Part shown: positions 10,726-21,617 of the stretch, in pieces
How positions within the stretch are numbered: position 1 is the stretch's first letter
Layout: every line of letters begins with the position of its first letter
Origin: Delphinapterus leucas
Taxonomy: Eukaryota; Chordata; Mammalia; Artiodactyla; Monodontidae
NCBI RefSeq assembly: GCF_002288925.2
Contig: NW_022098072.1
Coordinates: 19,707,658-19,771,657, forward strand
Length of the DNA stretch: 64,000 nt
Direction of reading: 5' to 3'
The notes under the pieces: model-generated
Database searches by the model: none
What the model saw: the letters and a program-made list of their open reading frames with translations, nothing else
Told to the model about the DNA's origin: nothing
Position numbers and translations under genes: made by a program

Positions 10726-12464
10726 TGTCTACAATTAAGGTTCCCCCTCTGGGGAGATTTGTCAACCACTGCGGGGCCCATTAAGTGTAATTAATGGGAC
10801 AGCCAGATTTCAGAAGGGGAAATGAGCCCTTCAGATAAATAGTGGGTAACGGGTATACTTTTCCTGCGCTGAAGTCCTATATAAAGCAGCTTGACCCTTT
10901 AGTCCTAATATGCTGCTATTTGTGTTTCTTTGGAGATGATGCCCCTCTATGCAGGGCAGTGGCTTGGAATTGCTTTTCCAGCAGTGATGCATGTGCTCGT
11001 GCACACTTTTTGACCTTGCTCCCTTGTCCCTAATCATGTGCATTTGTTGGCTAGATGCTGGGACTCAGTGTGTGGACTCTAGCCATGTAGGAGAGAAAGG
11101 TCCGGTGGAGAGCAAACCCATCATTGTCCCAGGGCACCTGAGATTGGACAGAGGGTCAAATCCAGGACTCAGGGATGGGGGACAAGAGTTTACTCAAGCT
11201 TCTTTTCCATTGCAACCAGCCAGTGAACATGAATTATCCAGTCTATTAAGAGCAGTGTTACTCTCCCATTGCCTTATTGATTTCTGCCATTTTCTCTGTA
11301 GGACTTTACAGGTAAAGGGTTGCCTTCTCTGTATATGATGGCTATAGCAGACACCACAGGACTTAGTGGACCATGGGTGTCTTTGTTCAGTCTGGTGGTG
11401 TTTATTGAGGGCTGGTGGGTGTTGGTCAGCAAACCCAGCACTGGCCACACGGCTGCTGGACTTGTCCTTCTGCCCAGTGCAGACAAAACTCCTGGCAATG
11501 GAGGATCCAATTCTGGGCAACAGAGGAGAAACCTTCCTCATAATTAATGGCCCATATGGAAGTGCTCATGCTTCAGCACTAATGTAGGGTAGTAGAGCAG
11601 AATATCCCAGGGAGACATCCTTAGAAGTCCAGTCTTGTGGATTCTCTGTGAAAATACCTGTCCCTGGTCAAATTTGTGAAATACAGCCATTCCTATCTCC
11701 CTCTTGAAGATTTCTAATTACACATTGGTGGAGCCCAAAAGTCTTACAGTAAAGAACTTGTTGTTCAGCCCAGTGTTTTCCATGCATATTTGACCATGGA
11801 AGTCTTTAAAAAAATAATACCCCTTTAAGTATCCCATAGTATTAGTGTTCTGTGGGGGGTGTATTTTGGGAAATGTTGCATAGAGGATTCTGGGTTTTCC
11901 TTACTCTTAAGTTCTATCCTCTTCCTTTCTTATTCCAGCTTCTTAGGGTGGGTACATAGGGAAGACAAACGCTCTATAATGAGTACTGAGACGTGGAGGT
12001 GAGATTGTCAAGGAGACTTATCAGAAGTTCCTACTCTGGCTAATCAGTGAAAGTATTTAAGTTAATGTCAAGGAGCTGCAGACACATGTGCTCAGTAGTG
12101 TCCGTTAAAGAATCCAAGTTCAGTATGGTATTCAAGACAGAATTACTATTTTGTGACTTTATGGGATCTCTCCTTTTATTACCTTCTTTGTTCGAATGTT
12201 GAGAAAATAAGTGAGGAAGGGACACTGGAAGTAAAGCAAATTCACTTTGAATTTGACTACAATTTTCACAAAGAACTCTTTGGACTTTTCCCTGGTATGC
12301 TTTGACTAGAGACACAGGTAGAAGAATTCTCTGAATTTGGGTGAGTTACATTCTTATATTTTGGTGATTGTTTAGGTCTCACTCTTAAATCTGTCCTTTC
12401 TTTTTCATTTCTACTGTTAGAAATGTTATTCTATGGGTTCAGAACTTCATCTCCTTTCCTCTGC
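10726..12464. other. Unclassified intronic sequence
   Basis: Several 70-115 codon frames exist on both strands, but none shows a recognisable domain, conserved start context or splice structure. No repeat was named. Confidence 0.4.
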
Positions 12465-12492
12465 ATCCATCCATCCATCCATCCATCCATCC
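12465..12492. repeat. (ATCC)n microsatellite
   Basis: Seven perfect ATCC units. Confidence 0.95.
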
Positions 12493-12630
12493 TTTTATTC
12501 ATTCACTCAACATAGCTTAAGCATTGCTATGTACTAGTCACTGAACACACAAAAGTGAATGAGTCATTGAGGCTGCTCTCATGTTGCTTTTTTCTAAGAT
12601 GTGGAACAAGAGTCCAGTCTTCTGAATTCT

Positions 12631-12837
12631 TTTTTTTTTTTGCGGTACGCGGGCCTCTCACTGTTGTGGCCTCTCCCGTCGTGGAGCACAGGCTCCGGAC
12701 GCGCAGGCTCAGCGGCCATGGCTTACGGGCCCAGCCGCTCCGCGGCATGTGGGATCTTCCCAGACCGGGACACGAACCCTCATCCCCTGCCTGCATCGGC
12801 AGGTGGACTCTCAACCACTGCACCACCAGGGAAGCCC
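12631..12837 (-). mobile_element. CHR-2/CHRS SINE, antisense
   Basis: It starts with poly-T on + and ends CCACCAGGGAAGCCC, the reverse of the SINE head. A 17-bp TSD, CCAGTCTTCTGAATTCT, lies at 12614..12630 and 12838..12854. The perfect duplication marks a fairly young insertion. It lies in the same intron as, and about 8.6 kb upstream of, the SOBP exon, antisense to the gene. Confidence 0.96.
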
Positions 12838-12854
12838 CCAGTCTTCTGAATTCT

Positions 12855-13372
12855 GATCCACCCTGCTGGGGTAACATTTCTCAGCCCATCTCTGCTCCTG
12901 TCATGTCCTGTGAGAAATGTTTGGGAGCTCCTCATTACCTGTGGAATGAAGAGGAACCCCTCCCATCCCAGAGCAAGATGATATTCAAGGGACTCCTCAT
13001 GCAGGCCCCACAGTCCCAGTCTAATTCCTACTTTTCTCTTCATGCAGTTGTTGTGGCTGAGCTGCTGCAGGGCTCCTCCCCATCCTTGAGTGTGTCTGCC
13101 ACTTCCTGGCTCCTGCTGGCCCTCTGTCCTTTCCCTCCTTCTCTTGAACTTTCTCCCACTCCAAATCCTTCAAGACCCAACTCAGAAGCTGTGCTCTCTA
13201 GGCTCAAAGAGGCTTCTGAACTCCTCTCTTATCACATTCTCCCTGTCAAATAATGGTTCACACACTTTTCTGCCTGTTCTCTTGGGAGCGTGGCCATGTC
13301 CTAGTCAACTCATCGTTCTTGACCAGTGACATAACACAGGGACCTGCACCTGGATGTAAATGTTTAATTCAT
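12855..13372 (+). repeat. L2 LINE fragment
   Basis: Sense-orientation L2 text: 'caagacccaactcagaagctg', 'tctgaactcctctcttatcac', 'gacctgcacctggatgtaaat'. It follows the SINE TSD directly. A 232-codon frame (12555..13253) runs through the SINE and this element and is not a gene. Confidence 0.65.
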
Positions 13373-13414
13373 TTTGAAGTCACATCTTTTACAAATATGT
13401 GTGTGTATGTGACC

Positions 13415-13477
13415 TGTATATATATATATATATATATATGTATATACACACACACACATATATATACACCCCATGTA
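13415..13477. repeat. (TA)n(CA)n(TA)n microsatellite
   Basis: A long alternating purine-pyrimidine tract: TA repeat, then CACACACACACA, then TATATATA. Confidence 0.95.
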
Positions 13478-13480
13478 TAT

Positions 13481-14280
13481 GTATCATATACATAAATAAT
13501 TTAAAATCAGCTAGAAAACTTCCATTAGAAAATTGAAAATGAATGTTAAATTCCATCATTTTCCTGTCATTTTGTGTAATATGTGCTCATTCCTTTTACA
13601 TACTGGAACCAAATTTTAGTTTATAGATAATTTAGATTTTATTTTGGGGTTAACTACTACTCTATTTAGAGGGGTGTTGACTATTTAAAATCTTGAAATC
13701 ACTTCAAATAATTCTATTTCCAAAAGAAAAATAGGGATAATTTTAGGTACTATAAAGAATCATAATTGTATGGAACTGCTATCATTTAACTGCATCTCTC
13801 CTTTTAATGAGAAATAAGTGCAATAAAACTGTATTAATTCAGACTCTATTCTTTGGCAATTTTTGATAGTTCAGTTACCAAGGTGGCAGACATTTTCAGT
13901 TGTTACTATGATATTTCTTAAAAGAGCAAACTTCTCAGGTGTGTAGAAAGATCCACCCATGTGTGGATAGTTGATGTGATAATTACAAAGAATTCCCATC
14001 TATTAATTACAGAATATCTGGCAGTACAGTGATATATTTGGCAACACCCTGTCAACTATTAATTCAAATTAAGTAATTTTAAAAAAGAATAAATGTAAGT
14101 GAAGCTTTTATTAAATCTAATGGCTTTATTCTTAAATAGCCTGAGTTATTGAAATTTAACCAATTACTGGGTTTTTCTTTGTATTCAGAGTTAGTGAGTC
14201 TACAGATGTCATCCATTGGCGGGGGATGTGATTGAAGAGACTGGCGCCTGCTCATTGGGCCTCTCCAGATTGCACACAGC
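13481..14280. other. Unclassified AT-rich intronic sequence
   Basis: Nothing recognised. It ends at the left target-site copy of the young L1. Confidence 0.4.
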
Positions 14281-14296
14281 TGACACCTACCCTTTT

Positions 14297-15422
14297 TTTT
14301 AACATATTTATTGGAGTATAATTGCTTTACCATGGTATGTTAGTTTCTGCTGTGTAACAAAGTGAATCAGCTATACATATACATATATCGCCATATCTCC
14401 TCCCTCTTGCGTCTCCCTCCCACCCTCCCTATCCCACCCCTCTAGGTGGTCACAAAGCACGGAGCTGATCTCCCTGTGCCATGCTACTGCTTCCCACTAG
14501 CGATCTATTTTACATTTGGTAGTGTATATATGCCCATGCCACTCTCTCACTTTATCTCAGCTTACCCTTCCTGCTCCCTGTTTCCTCAAGTCCATTCTCT
14601 ACATCTGCGTCTTTATTCCTGTCCTGCCCCTAGGTTCTTCAGAACCACTTTTTTTTTTTTTTTAAGATTCCATATATACGTGTTAGCATACGGTATTTGT
14701 TTTTCTCTTCCTCACTTACTTCACTCTGTATGACAGACTCTAGGTCCATCCATCTCACTACAAATAACTCAATTTTGTTTCTTTTTATGGCTGAGTAATA
14801 TTCCATTGTATATATGTGCCACATCTTCTTTATCCATTCACCTGTAGATGGACACTTAGGTTGGTTCCATGTCCTGGCTATTGTAAAAAAGCTGCAATGA
14901 ACATTGTGGTACAGGACTCTATTTGAATTATGGTTTTCTCAGGGTATATGCCCAGTAGTGGGATTTCTGGATCGTATAGTAACTCTATTTTTAGTTTTTT
15001 AAGGAACCTCCATACTGTTCTCCACAGTGGCTGTATCAATTTACATTCCCACCAACAGTGCAAGAGGATTCCCTTTTCTCCACACCCTCTCCAGCATTTA
15101 TTGTTTGTAGATTTTTTGATGATGGCCATTCTGACTGGTGTGAGGTGATACTTCATGGTAGTTTTGATTTGCATTTCTCTAAGGATTAGTGATGTTGAGC
15201 ATCCTTTCATGTGTTTGTTGGCAATCTATATATCTTCTTTGGAGGAATGTCTATTTAGGTCTTCTGCCCATTTTTGGATTGGGTTGTTTGTTTTTTTGAT
15301 ATTGAGCTGCATGAGCTGCTTGTAAATTTTGGAGATTAATCCTTTGTCAGTTGCTTCATTTGCAAATATTTTCTCCCATTCTGAGGGTTGTCTTTTTGTC
15401 TTGTTTATGTTTTCCTTTGCTG
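14297..15422 (-). mobile_element. Young 5'-truncated L1, antisense
   Basis: 1126 bp bounded by a perfect 16-bp TSD, TGACACCTACCCTTTT, at 14281..14296 and 15423..15438. On the minus strand it holds the C-terminal end of L1 ORF2 (frames include [20 protein letters not shown], part of the cysteine-rich C-terminus, and MEYYSAIKRNKIELF), then the 3' UTR and an A tail. It lacks ORF1, endonuclease and reverse transcriptase, so it is dead. An extra poly-A run inside (on minus) near 14650..14663 breaks the 3' region. Confidence 0.95.
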
Positions 15423-15534
15423 TGACACCTACCCTTTTCTTATGGCTCTAATTGCCAGTAATTCTAAGGAAGGCTCATTTACATGAAGAATGTGTCTACT
15501 TTCTCTGGATTGATCCTCACCACAGCTAGAGTTA

Positions 15535-15640
15535 CGGTGGGCATTACTATCCCTTAAGTGACTTGCCCACATCACACAACTAGAAGGGGCAGTATTAATA
15601 CTTTCACCCATTTCCTCTGTCTCCATCTCTCCATACTCCA
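15535..15640 (-). repeat. MIR fragment, antisense
   Basis: 'cattactatcccttaagtgacttgcccacatcacacaactagaagg' follows the antisense MIR order. Short and diverged. Confidence 0.55.
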
Positions 15641-16774
15641 TCACAATGTCTTTCAAATAATAGTGACTTAGGTTCACAAAGGAGTATATATTTGTTACCT
15701 CATTTGCTTAACAAAAAGTCACCCCCTTGAGCTGTAATAAGTGGATCTGCCTGTTGCTTTTCTTTTCTAGAGATCCCTAGCGATATGCCATTCCTCCCAC
15801 CTCCTTCAACTTCCACAGTGCTTTAAATTCACATCTAAAAGTCATTCTGGAAATATCTGACATTGTGCTACAGTATCATCAGGCAGTCGTTTTTCTGTCC
15901 ACTCTGCCTTTACTTGGCAGCCCTCAGCTTGCTCTACCTATATGCCCAGGGCTAGACGTTAGCAAAGTAGTGACCAGAGGCTTCTTTTGTCCTAGCCTCT
16001 CCCATCTCTGCCCTCCCCTTTTCTCATTGGAGCCCTGTCCTTAGCCCTTCTCCTCACTCTCTGTGAAAACTTGTTCTTTGGAAAGAATCACTCATTTTAA
16101 AGCATAAATCACTATAGACAAATACATATCGAGCCTTCTTGCTTTCAGGGAATTTGTGTTTTAATAGGATATAAGAAATATTTAGCCCAGGAAATTACTC
16201 TCTAATGGTAGAATTAAATTTTTGTGAGCAATTGAGGATACTTTTTGAAGCTAGGATATTCTTATTGGCATCTTTGAAGTTACACATGTAAGTGGTTCCC
16301 CACTTCACCCACATGGAAAGTCAGTCTTATTCATGTCCTGCTGTGACTGCCCTCTCTTACAAAAGAAAAAGCTGGGAAGAGTATTGCTTGCCTGTGAGTA
16401 GAATGACTGCTTCCTGAGATCCAGGTATATTGGTTCTGTCTCATCATTTAATGTTCAAGTGGCACTTGCTGGTGAAAGTTCAGACAGAATGTTTGCAGCA
16501 AATCCAAGTCTCATAGTCATAAAGAAGTAAAGGTTTGCACTGTGGGCCTTTAACTTGTTTTTTAAAAAATCAGTCAACAAATATCGATTAACACTTCAGG
16601 TGTCTCCTCAAAGACTTTTTGACCATTTGGATTCCATTTTCTTTGTCTATTAGTGTGTCATGGAGCAGTGTGCTGTGTAAGTAGCAGAGTCTGTGACACC
16701 TTTTAGTCCTTTTTGTGGAGGGACGTCTGTGTGGATGGTGTATAATCTCACCCATTTAGAAAGGCTGTGGTCTC
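15641..16774. other. Unclassified intronic sequence
   Basis: No repeat, RNA gene or convincing frame recognised. Confidence 0.4.
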
Positions 16775-17032
16775 TAAGGTGTAGTGGTCAAGAGCTTGGG
16801 CTCTAGAGCCAGATGCCCTGGGCTTCTTCTTGGCTTTGGTTTGTACTGGCTGTGTGATTTGGAGCAAATCACTTAATCTCTAAACCTCACTTTCCCCATT
16901 TGCACAATGGGGATAATGTTAGTGCCTGCCTGCGGGGTAGTGGCTGTGATTAAGACTAAGTGATGGATTTAAAGAATTTAGCACTGTGCCTGGCACCTAT
17001 TAAATAGTAAATAATGGCTAACTATCATTATT
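16775..17032 (+). repeat. MIR SINE, nearly full length
   Basis: The order matches the MIR consensus end to end: 'gtagtggtcaagagcttgggctctagagcc', 'actggctgtgtgatttgg', 'ccccatttgcacaatggggat', 'agcactgtgcctggcacc', 'taaataatggctaa'. Sense strand. Confidence 0.9.
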
Positions 17033-20000
17033 TTCCCTTTGACTCAGTGGTCCAGATTTTCTCTGGGTCTCCCTTATGTTTATTTCTGGGACACAGGGAA
17101 TTGTACAAAAGCTTCTATAGGACTCTTAAATTAGAGTCTCTATAGAGACTTTTAAATCAGACTGCCTTAAAGTTTTTGGAATTCAATTATTACAAGAAGG
17201 GCTGCAAAGGAAGCAAACTTTAATCCTAGTTTTTTGCCTGCCTTTCAGGCCATGTCTTTATTCTGTTCTTAAATATACCTTCTTCAACAAATAGATTGAT
17301 AGAGTGTTACCTGTGCTTTCATCTCATGGCATGGAGAACATACAGGAATCACTTCAGATTGTCTTGCAGCTTGTCTCATATAATTCAAGTCTTGAAATGA
17401 TTATCTGGACATGTGCATTCTAGGAACTGTTGGAAGAGAGAAATATCACCAGCAGATACTTTCAGACTTTTTTCCTCAGTCTTGGATTCCCATGAAAGTT
17501 ACAGAGGGGTGGTAAATCTACAGTTTAATCACTTGGGGTTCGTTAAGGCCCACCTGATTTTATTTGGGCTCTGGTCAGGTAAGCTAGTATGCATGTTCAT
17601 AGCCAATTAAAATGCCCCTAGAATGGCCATCCTTATTTTTAAGTCACCAGATAAAGCAGTCTCTCAAACAGCTTCAGCAAGGCATTCCACAAATGCTTGA
17701 CTTCATACTTCTCTGCACTATGATAAATAAATACAATTTGGATTTTATCTCAGAGTAATGAATCTAAATTTCTCCTTCTGGGGTGTAAAGTAGAATAATG
17801 TTCTATAGCTCTTTGAACATTAGATTGGAAAGATAATGCCCTAAATACTTTGCTTAATTAAATCCAAAAGAGGTGGTACAGACTTTTCATGATTAACTGA
17901 AACATGCATATTTTGACTGATGCATATTTATATGATATTATCATATGAAAAATTTATTATGTTATATAAACTGTTCACTTTGGGAATGTGATATAATGCT
18001 GTAAGCATTTTGCATTTGTTGCTGCATTGTTCATTATGAAAAATACACAGGCTAATAATGGCTGTAAGGAAAGATCTGTTACGTGAATTTTCTTTGAGGC
18101 AATCTCATCGCTAATGGCCGGGACCTTTTGCCTAAATATAAGAAATCAGGTTTTTCCCTAGTTTGAAGAAATATTTTTTAAATAAAAAAGTTTTGAAAGC
18201 AGATAAGGTTCAGAAAGCTAAAGGGCTGGGCCCTCTATTTTGCTAATATAAAGCATGCACACGATTCCTGGGTTTCAGATTAAAAAAAAAAAAAAGATGC
18301 GGTTGTTGAAATGAACCTATCCCCTTGGCTTTAAGCACTTAAGAAGATCTCACTTTTCTAGGGGTGCAGTCATATTGTTTAAGATGGGGCACCATCTCAT
18401 GTCTGGTGGCAGAATGTTGAGCTAAGTTTTAGCTGACAAAATTAACTTTAATAATCACAGTTCTTTCTTAATTTCTTAAATATATTAATAAAAATGACTT
18501 TTATAAGACTAGAATATCTGAGATATCTGAAAATGTTTTCTTGAACTTTTGGAACAATCCCTTTATCAGGCGCTTCTTTGGAGCATTAGCTATTGATAGC
18601 AGTTTGGTGACAGAAAAGGAGGTATCTGATGGAAGTTTTCTAAAGGGTTTGCCTTTATGAAACAGCATTTTATGAAAAAAGGATGGGGATACTGAATTAT
18701 TTAACAAGGCAGATCCTAACCACCATCCTAAGAGTTTTCCAACTGCCAGATACGAAAGTACGCAGTTTCTTTTGTCTCATCTTCCCGTTTTGTTACTTTG
18801 TAGTACAAATGATTTATAAAAATAACCTGCTTTAAAATTCTACTTTTTGTTTATTTGTTATCTCTGTTGTAAGAAACTATCCTTGCCTCCCCTAAAAAAA
18901 AGACAAGTAGGTCTGTGTGGTGATGATGGAGTAAAGCGTGAGAAAGACCCGTGAGTGGCCTTTTTGCCCCAGGCATCATTCCTTCAGGCCAGGCCAGAGC
19001 TCAGGCCCGCTGCCCAGTCTTCTTAGAGCTTTGCTCTCCACCCTCTGTCATCTCAGTTTTAGTCTATGATAGTGAAAGATCTAGGACTAAAACACTTAAC
19101 ATTTTTTTTCCCCCAAAGCAGCCTGTTGAAAGGAAGAAACCGAAAGGGGAAACCTAATGCATGTTCTAAAGTGGATCCTTGGGAAGTGGGGTCTCCTCGT
19201 TGAATTCTGTGGCCAAATAATTTCCCCCATAAAATCTTTTTTTCCTTACAGATTTCACCAGAATCAAGCTTATTGCCAACGGATCATTTGTGAGAGTTCT
19301 GCTGTATCATATTCTTTTTCAGGAATTTAAGATTTTAAAGCAGCTAATGGATTGGGAAAATAGAAACTATTAGTGCTAGTTAGTTTAGTAATGATAGATG
19401 ATTATTTTCTAAATGTAGTCTTTCTAATTTAATTTTTAAAACTCCTCCATACTCTAAGGTAAATTATAGAGTCTTGTTAATTTTTCCTACCATGTAAAAT
19501 GTCTGTATGTAGACAGATGCCATATTAGAAATCATACAAAATATAAATAAATCTTTTTTTTGAATAGAATAAATTATTAAACACAGTCATTGTATGACAT
19601 TTGAATTCATGTTATGACTCCATTTAAAGAAAGTTATTTTATCAAAAATGTTTGATTAACATCAAAGGTTGCCTTTTATACTGTCTCATTTGATAATTAA
19701 CAATAAATTACAACATGTAATTTGTGAAATAAAAATGATCATTAAAATGACAACACTTATTCCATTAAGGTAAATAAAATGCTTTACATAGTTCTGAGTG
19801 ATGACACTCAGGGGGAAAAAATGCCGTTATCACTGCACTACAAATTAGTTTGCTTCTAATTTTGCAGGCTGATGACCGCACTGCCTCAAACCAAATCTTT
19901 TCCCTGGAAATGGAGTGATTGCATGACAGACTCTGTGAACCATGAATATGTCAACAACTCACGGACCAGGCCTTGCTTAGCAATTAGTCTTTGGGGGATT

Positions 20001-20139
20001 TTATTCAGAAATCAGACAACAGTATACCAGAGCTTATTGGGCATTTTATGATTACCAGTCATGTCTGGAGCATGAGTCTGGGTTAGTACAAAAAAAATTG
20101 ATAAGGGAGGAAGAGATGCATCTAATAGTGGCAATCAGT

Positions 20140-20142
<3 letters not shown>
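17033..20142. other. AT-rich intronic sequence upstream of SOBP exon
   Basis: No CHR SINE or L1 recognised over about 3 kb. An A13 run lies at about 18282..18295. 19868..19960 has an AG-rich 'tttgcag' lead-in but no SOBP-like frame behind it. Confidence 0.45.

Positions 20143-20172
<30 letters not shown>
20143..20172. repeat. (AC)n microsatellite
   Basis: About fifteen AC units, then ACGCACAG. Useful as a polymorphic marker near the SOBP exon. Confidence 0.95.
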
Positions 20173-20177
<5 letters not shown>

Positions 20178-21196
20178 GAGTCAATGGGGAAGACTGAGAA
20201 AACGTAAGATATAGTGAAAGCCCCTAGGAGGCAGCAAGAAAATATTTCTTAGACCTCTACTTGTAGTCTCTCCTACAGTCACTCTCTGTAAAGAGACCAC
20301 TGTTTCCCAGACTTCAGTCATTTGAATATCACCATCACATTTTTGTTACAGCGTCTTACCACCTGCACTATGATTTCCTCAATATATTTTATTAACTGAC
20401 TCACTTTAAAAGCCTTTCTTTGTTTTAAGCAGTAGTATTTGTGATATCCTGGGCTTGTTGTGCTAGTAAAATTTGTTTTCTTCTCTTACAAAGGAAAAGA
20501 TATACAGTAGTTTAAATATTGAAAATATCTGCATACCACCTAACATTATTCTGAGCATTCCCATGACATGGGTGGCAGGTGCTACAGGAGCTACAAGGAC
20601 CACCAGTCTGGCTGAGAATGATCTGGGCAGATGTGTGACCTCAGGCCTCATGGCTGACACCCCCATTACCATTCCTCCATCCAGGGACCACGAACCATAT
20701 CACATGGAGGGGAATTTAAATCAGGCCTGCGCCTCCCCGAGGACAGCAGTGTGGGAAGGCTGTATCACAGCAGACTGTTGTGTGAGCCAGGATGGTGCCT
20801 TTTCATCGTGAGAAGATGGCCACTCACATCTTTCCTTTCTTTGAGTAACAGTATCACTCGGGAACCATTATATTGCAGGAGTAAACAACATCCCCTTTCA
20901 TGTAACAGTAATAGGGAACAGGTCAAGATTGAGCCTGGCTCCTGACTGTCCAAGTTCACATGAGGGCATCACATTTGTAGGTTAGCACTGGGCAACCCAC
21001 CCAGTGTGAATCTTGTAGGCTGTCAGCAGTACCTTTGAAGAAATGGGTCTCTTTACAAGCTTCATTAGTACTGAGCCTGGTTTAACCAGGCAGAATAAGC
21101 ATTTGTACCAGGATACCAAGTGCAAGGAATCCTCATGGCTCTGCAGTCATGCTCTGGTTTTTAAATAAATGATGTCTTTTGGAAACTTAGGAGACA

Positions 21197-21200
21197 ACCA

Positions 21201-21233
<33 letters not shown>

Positions 21234-21241
21234 AGAAAAAA
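21197..21241. repeat. A-rich/GAAA simple repeat
   Basis: A run of about twenty A followed by GAAAGAAAAGAAAAAG. It lies about 165 bp upstream of the SOBP acceptor. It may be an old retroelement tail, but no element body is recognisable on its left. Confidence 0.85.
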
Positions 21242-21380
21242 GCACCGAGTCTTCCCACCAAGAGCTGGCTATCTACTAGGTCAGAAAGTGGTGAGGTACT
21301 GAAATTAAGAACAGACCTCAAGTAGCTCTGTGAGGTTCAGGGTGTGTCTAAGTTTGAAGGGATGTTTGCTTCTGATATGA

Positions 21381-21410
21381 ACATTTTTCTTATACTTTTA
21401 TTATAGAAGA
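21381..21410 (+). promoter_or_regulatory. SOBP: 3' splice site of the SOBP exon, tandem NAGNAG type
   Basis: A T-rich tract runs to TAG at 21404..21406, followed directly by AAG at 21407..21409, giving TAGAAG (NAGNAG). The proximal AG gives the expected Glu-Asp-Asp reading; the distal AG would remove one Glu codon without changing frame. Confidence 0.85.
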
Positions 21411-21558
21411 TGATGTGTCAAATGTACAAATAATGTGTGCCTGGTGCCAGAAAGTGGGAATCAAGCGCTATTCCCTGAGTATGGGAAGTGAGGTGAAAAG
21501 CTTCTGCAGCGAGAAGTGCTTTGCGGCCTGCCGACGAGCCTACTTCAAGAGAAATAAG
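21407..21558 (+). CDS. SOBP: SOBP internal coding exon encoding the first FCS-type zinc finger
   Basis: The 152-nt exon supplies the last two bases of one codon (phase 1 start) and then 50 complete codons, ending in phase 0. The translation begins [15 protein letters not shown] and ends [10 protein letters not shown], which I recognise as SOBP. Exon residues Cys10 and Cys13 (CAWC) and Cys33 and Cys37 (FCSEKC, the defining Phe-Cys-Ser) form an FCS/MYM-type zinc finger, with a further Cys at 41. The 3' splice site is a pyrimidine-rich tract ending TTATTATAG; the 5' site is AAG|GTAAGA. Known of the family: SOBP is a nuclear protein that binds SIX-family homeoproteins. It is the gene of the mouse Jackson circler deafness mutant and of a recessive human intellectual-disability syndrome. 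The frame is open with no in-frame stop, and no key residue is missing. It is probably exon 3, but I did not find the neighbouring exons in the window to confirm the number. Confidence 0.95.
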
Positions 21559-21564
21559 GTAAGA
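21556..21564 (+). promoter_or_regulatory. SOBP: 5' splice site of the SOBP exon
   Basis: AAG|GTAAGA is essentially the consensus U1-binding donor, so skipping driven by a weak donor is not expected here. Confidence 0.9.
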
Positions 21565-21606
21565 GCACCGTAGAGAGAGGCGGCCCACTCAGGCCTCACC
21601 ACCCTG

Positions 21607-21617
21607 TGCGCATGCGC
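21607..21617. promoter_or_regulatory. Perfect palindromic NRF1-type site
   Basis: TGCGCATGCGC, 49 bp past the exon end, matches the NRF1 consensus on both strands. It has CpGs in an otherwise CpG-poor intron. Function not shown. Confidence 0.45.

Larger units (their letters stand above)
1..21406 (+). other. SOBP: SOBP upstream intron (3' part)
   Basis: No sequence matching the expected preceding SOBP exon (proline-rich, ending in a phase-1 Glu codon) was seen, so this stretch is taken as intron running into the acceptor at 21406. It is AT-rich and holds the repeats listed separately. The intron start lies outside the window. Intron status is inferred from the single exon. Confidence 0.75.

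Noticed and set aside
10265..10765. 166-codon minus frame
   Set aside because: It overlaps an L2 3' end and a competing 131-codon frame on the other strand, and has no domain.
14639..15210. Minus-strand frames resembling a protein with conserved Cys/Trp residues
   Set aside because: They are the C-terminal end of L1 ORF2 in a 5'-truncated element, not a host gene.
19861..19960. Possible extra SOBP exon after 'tttgcag'
   Set aside because: The translation matches no part of SOBP that I recognise, and the expected preceding exon is proline-rich with a phase-1 end.
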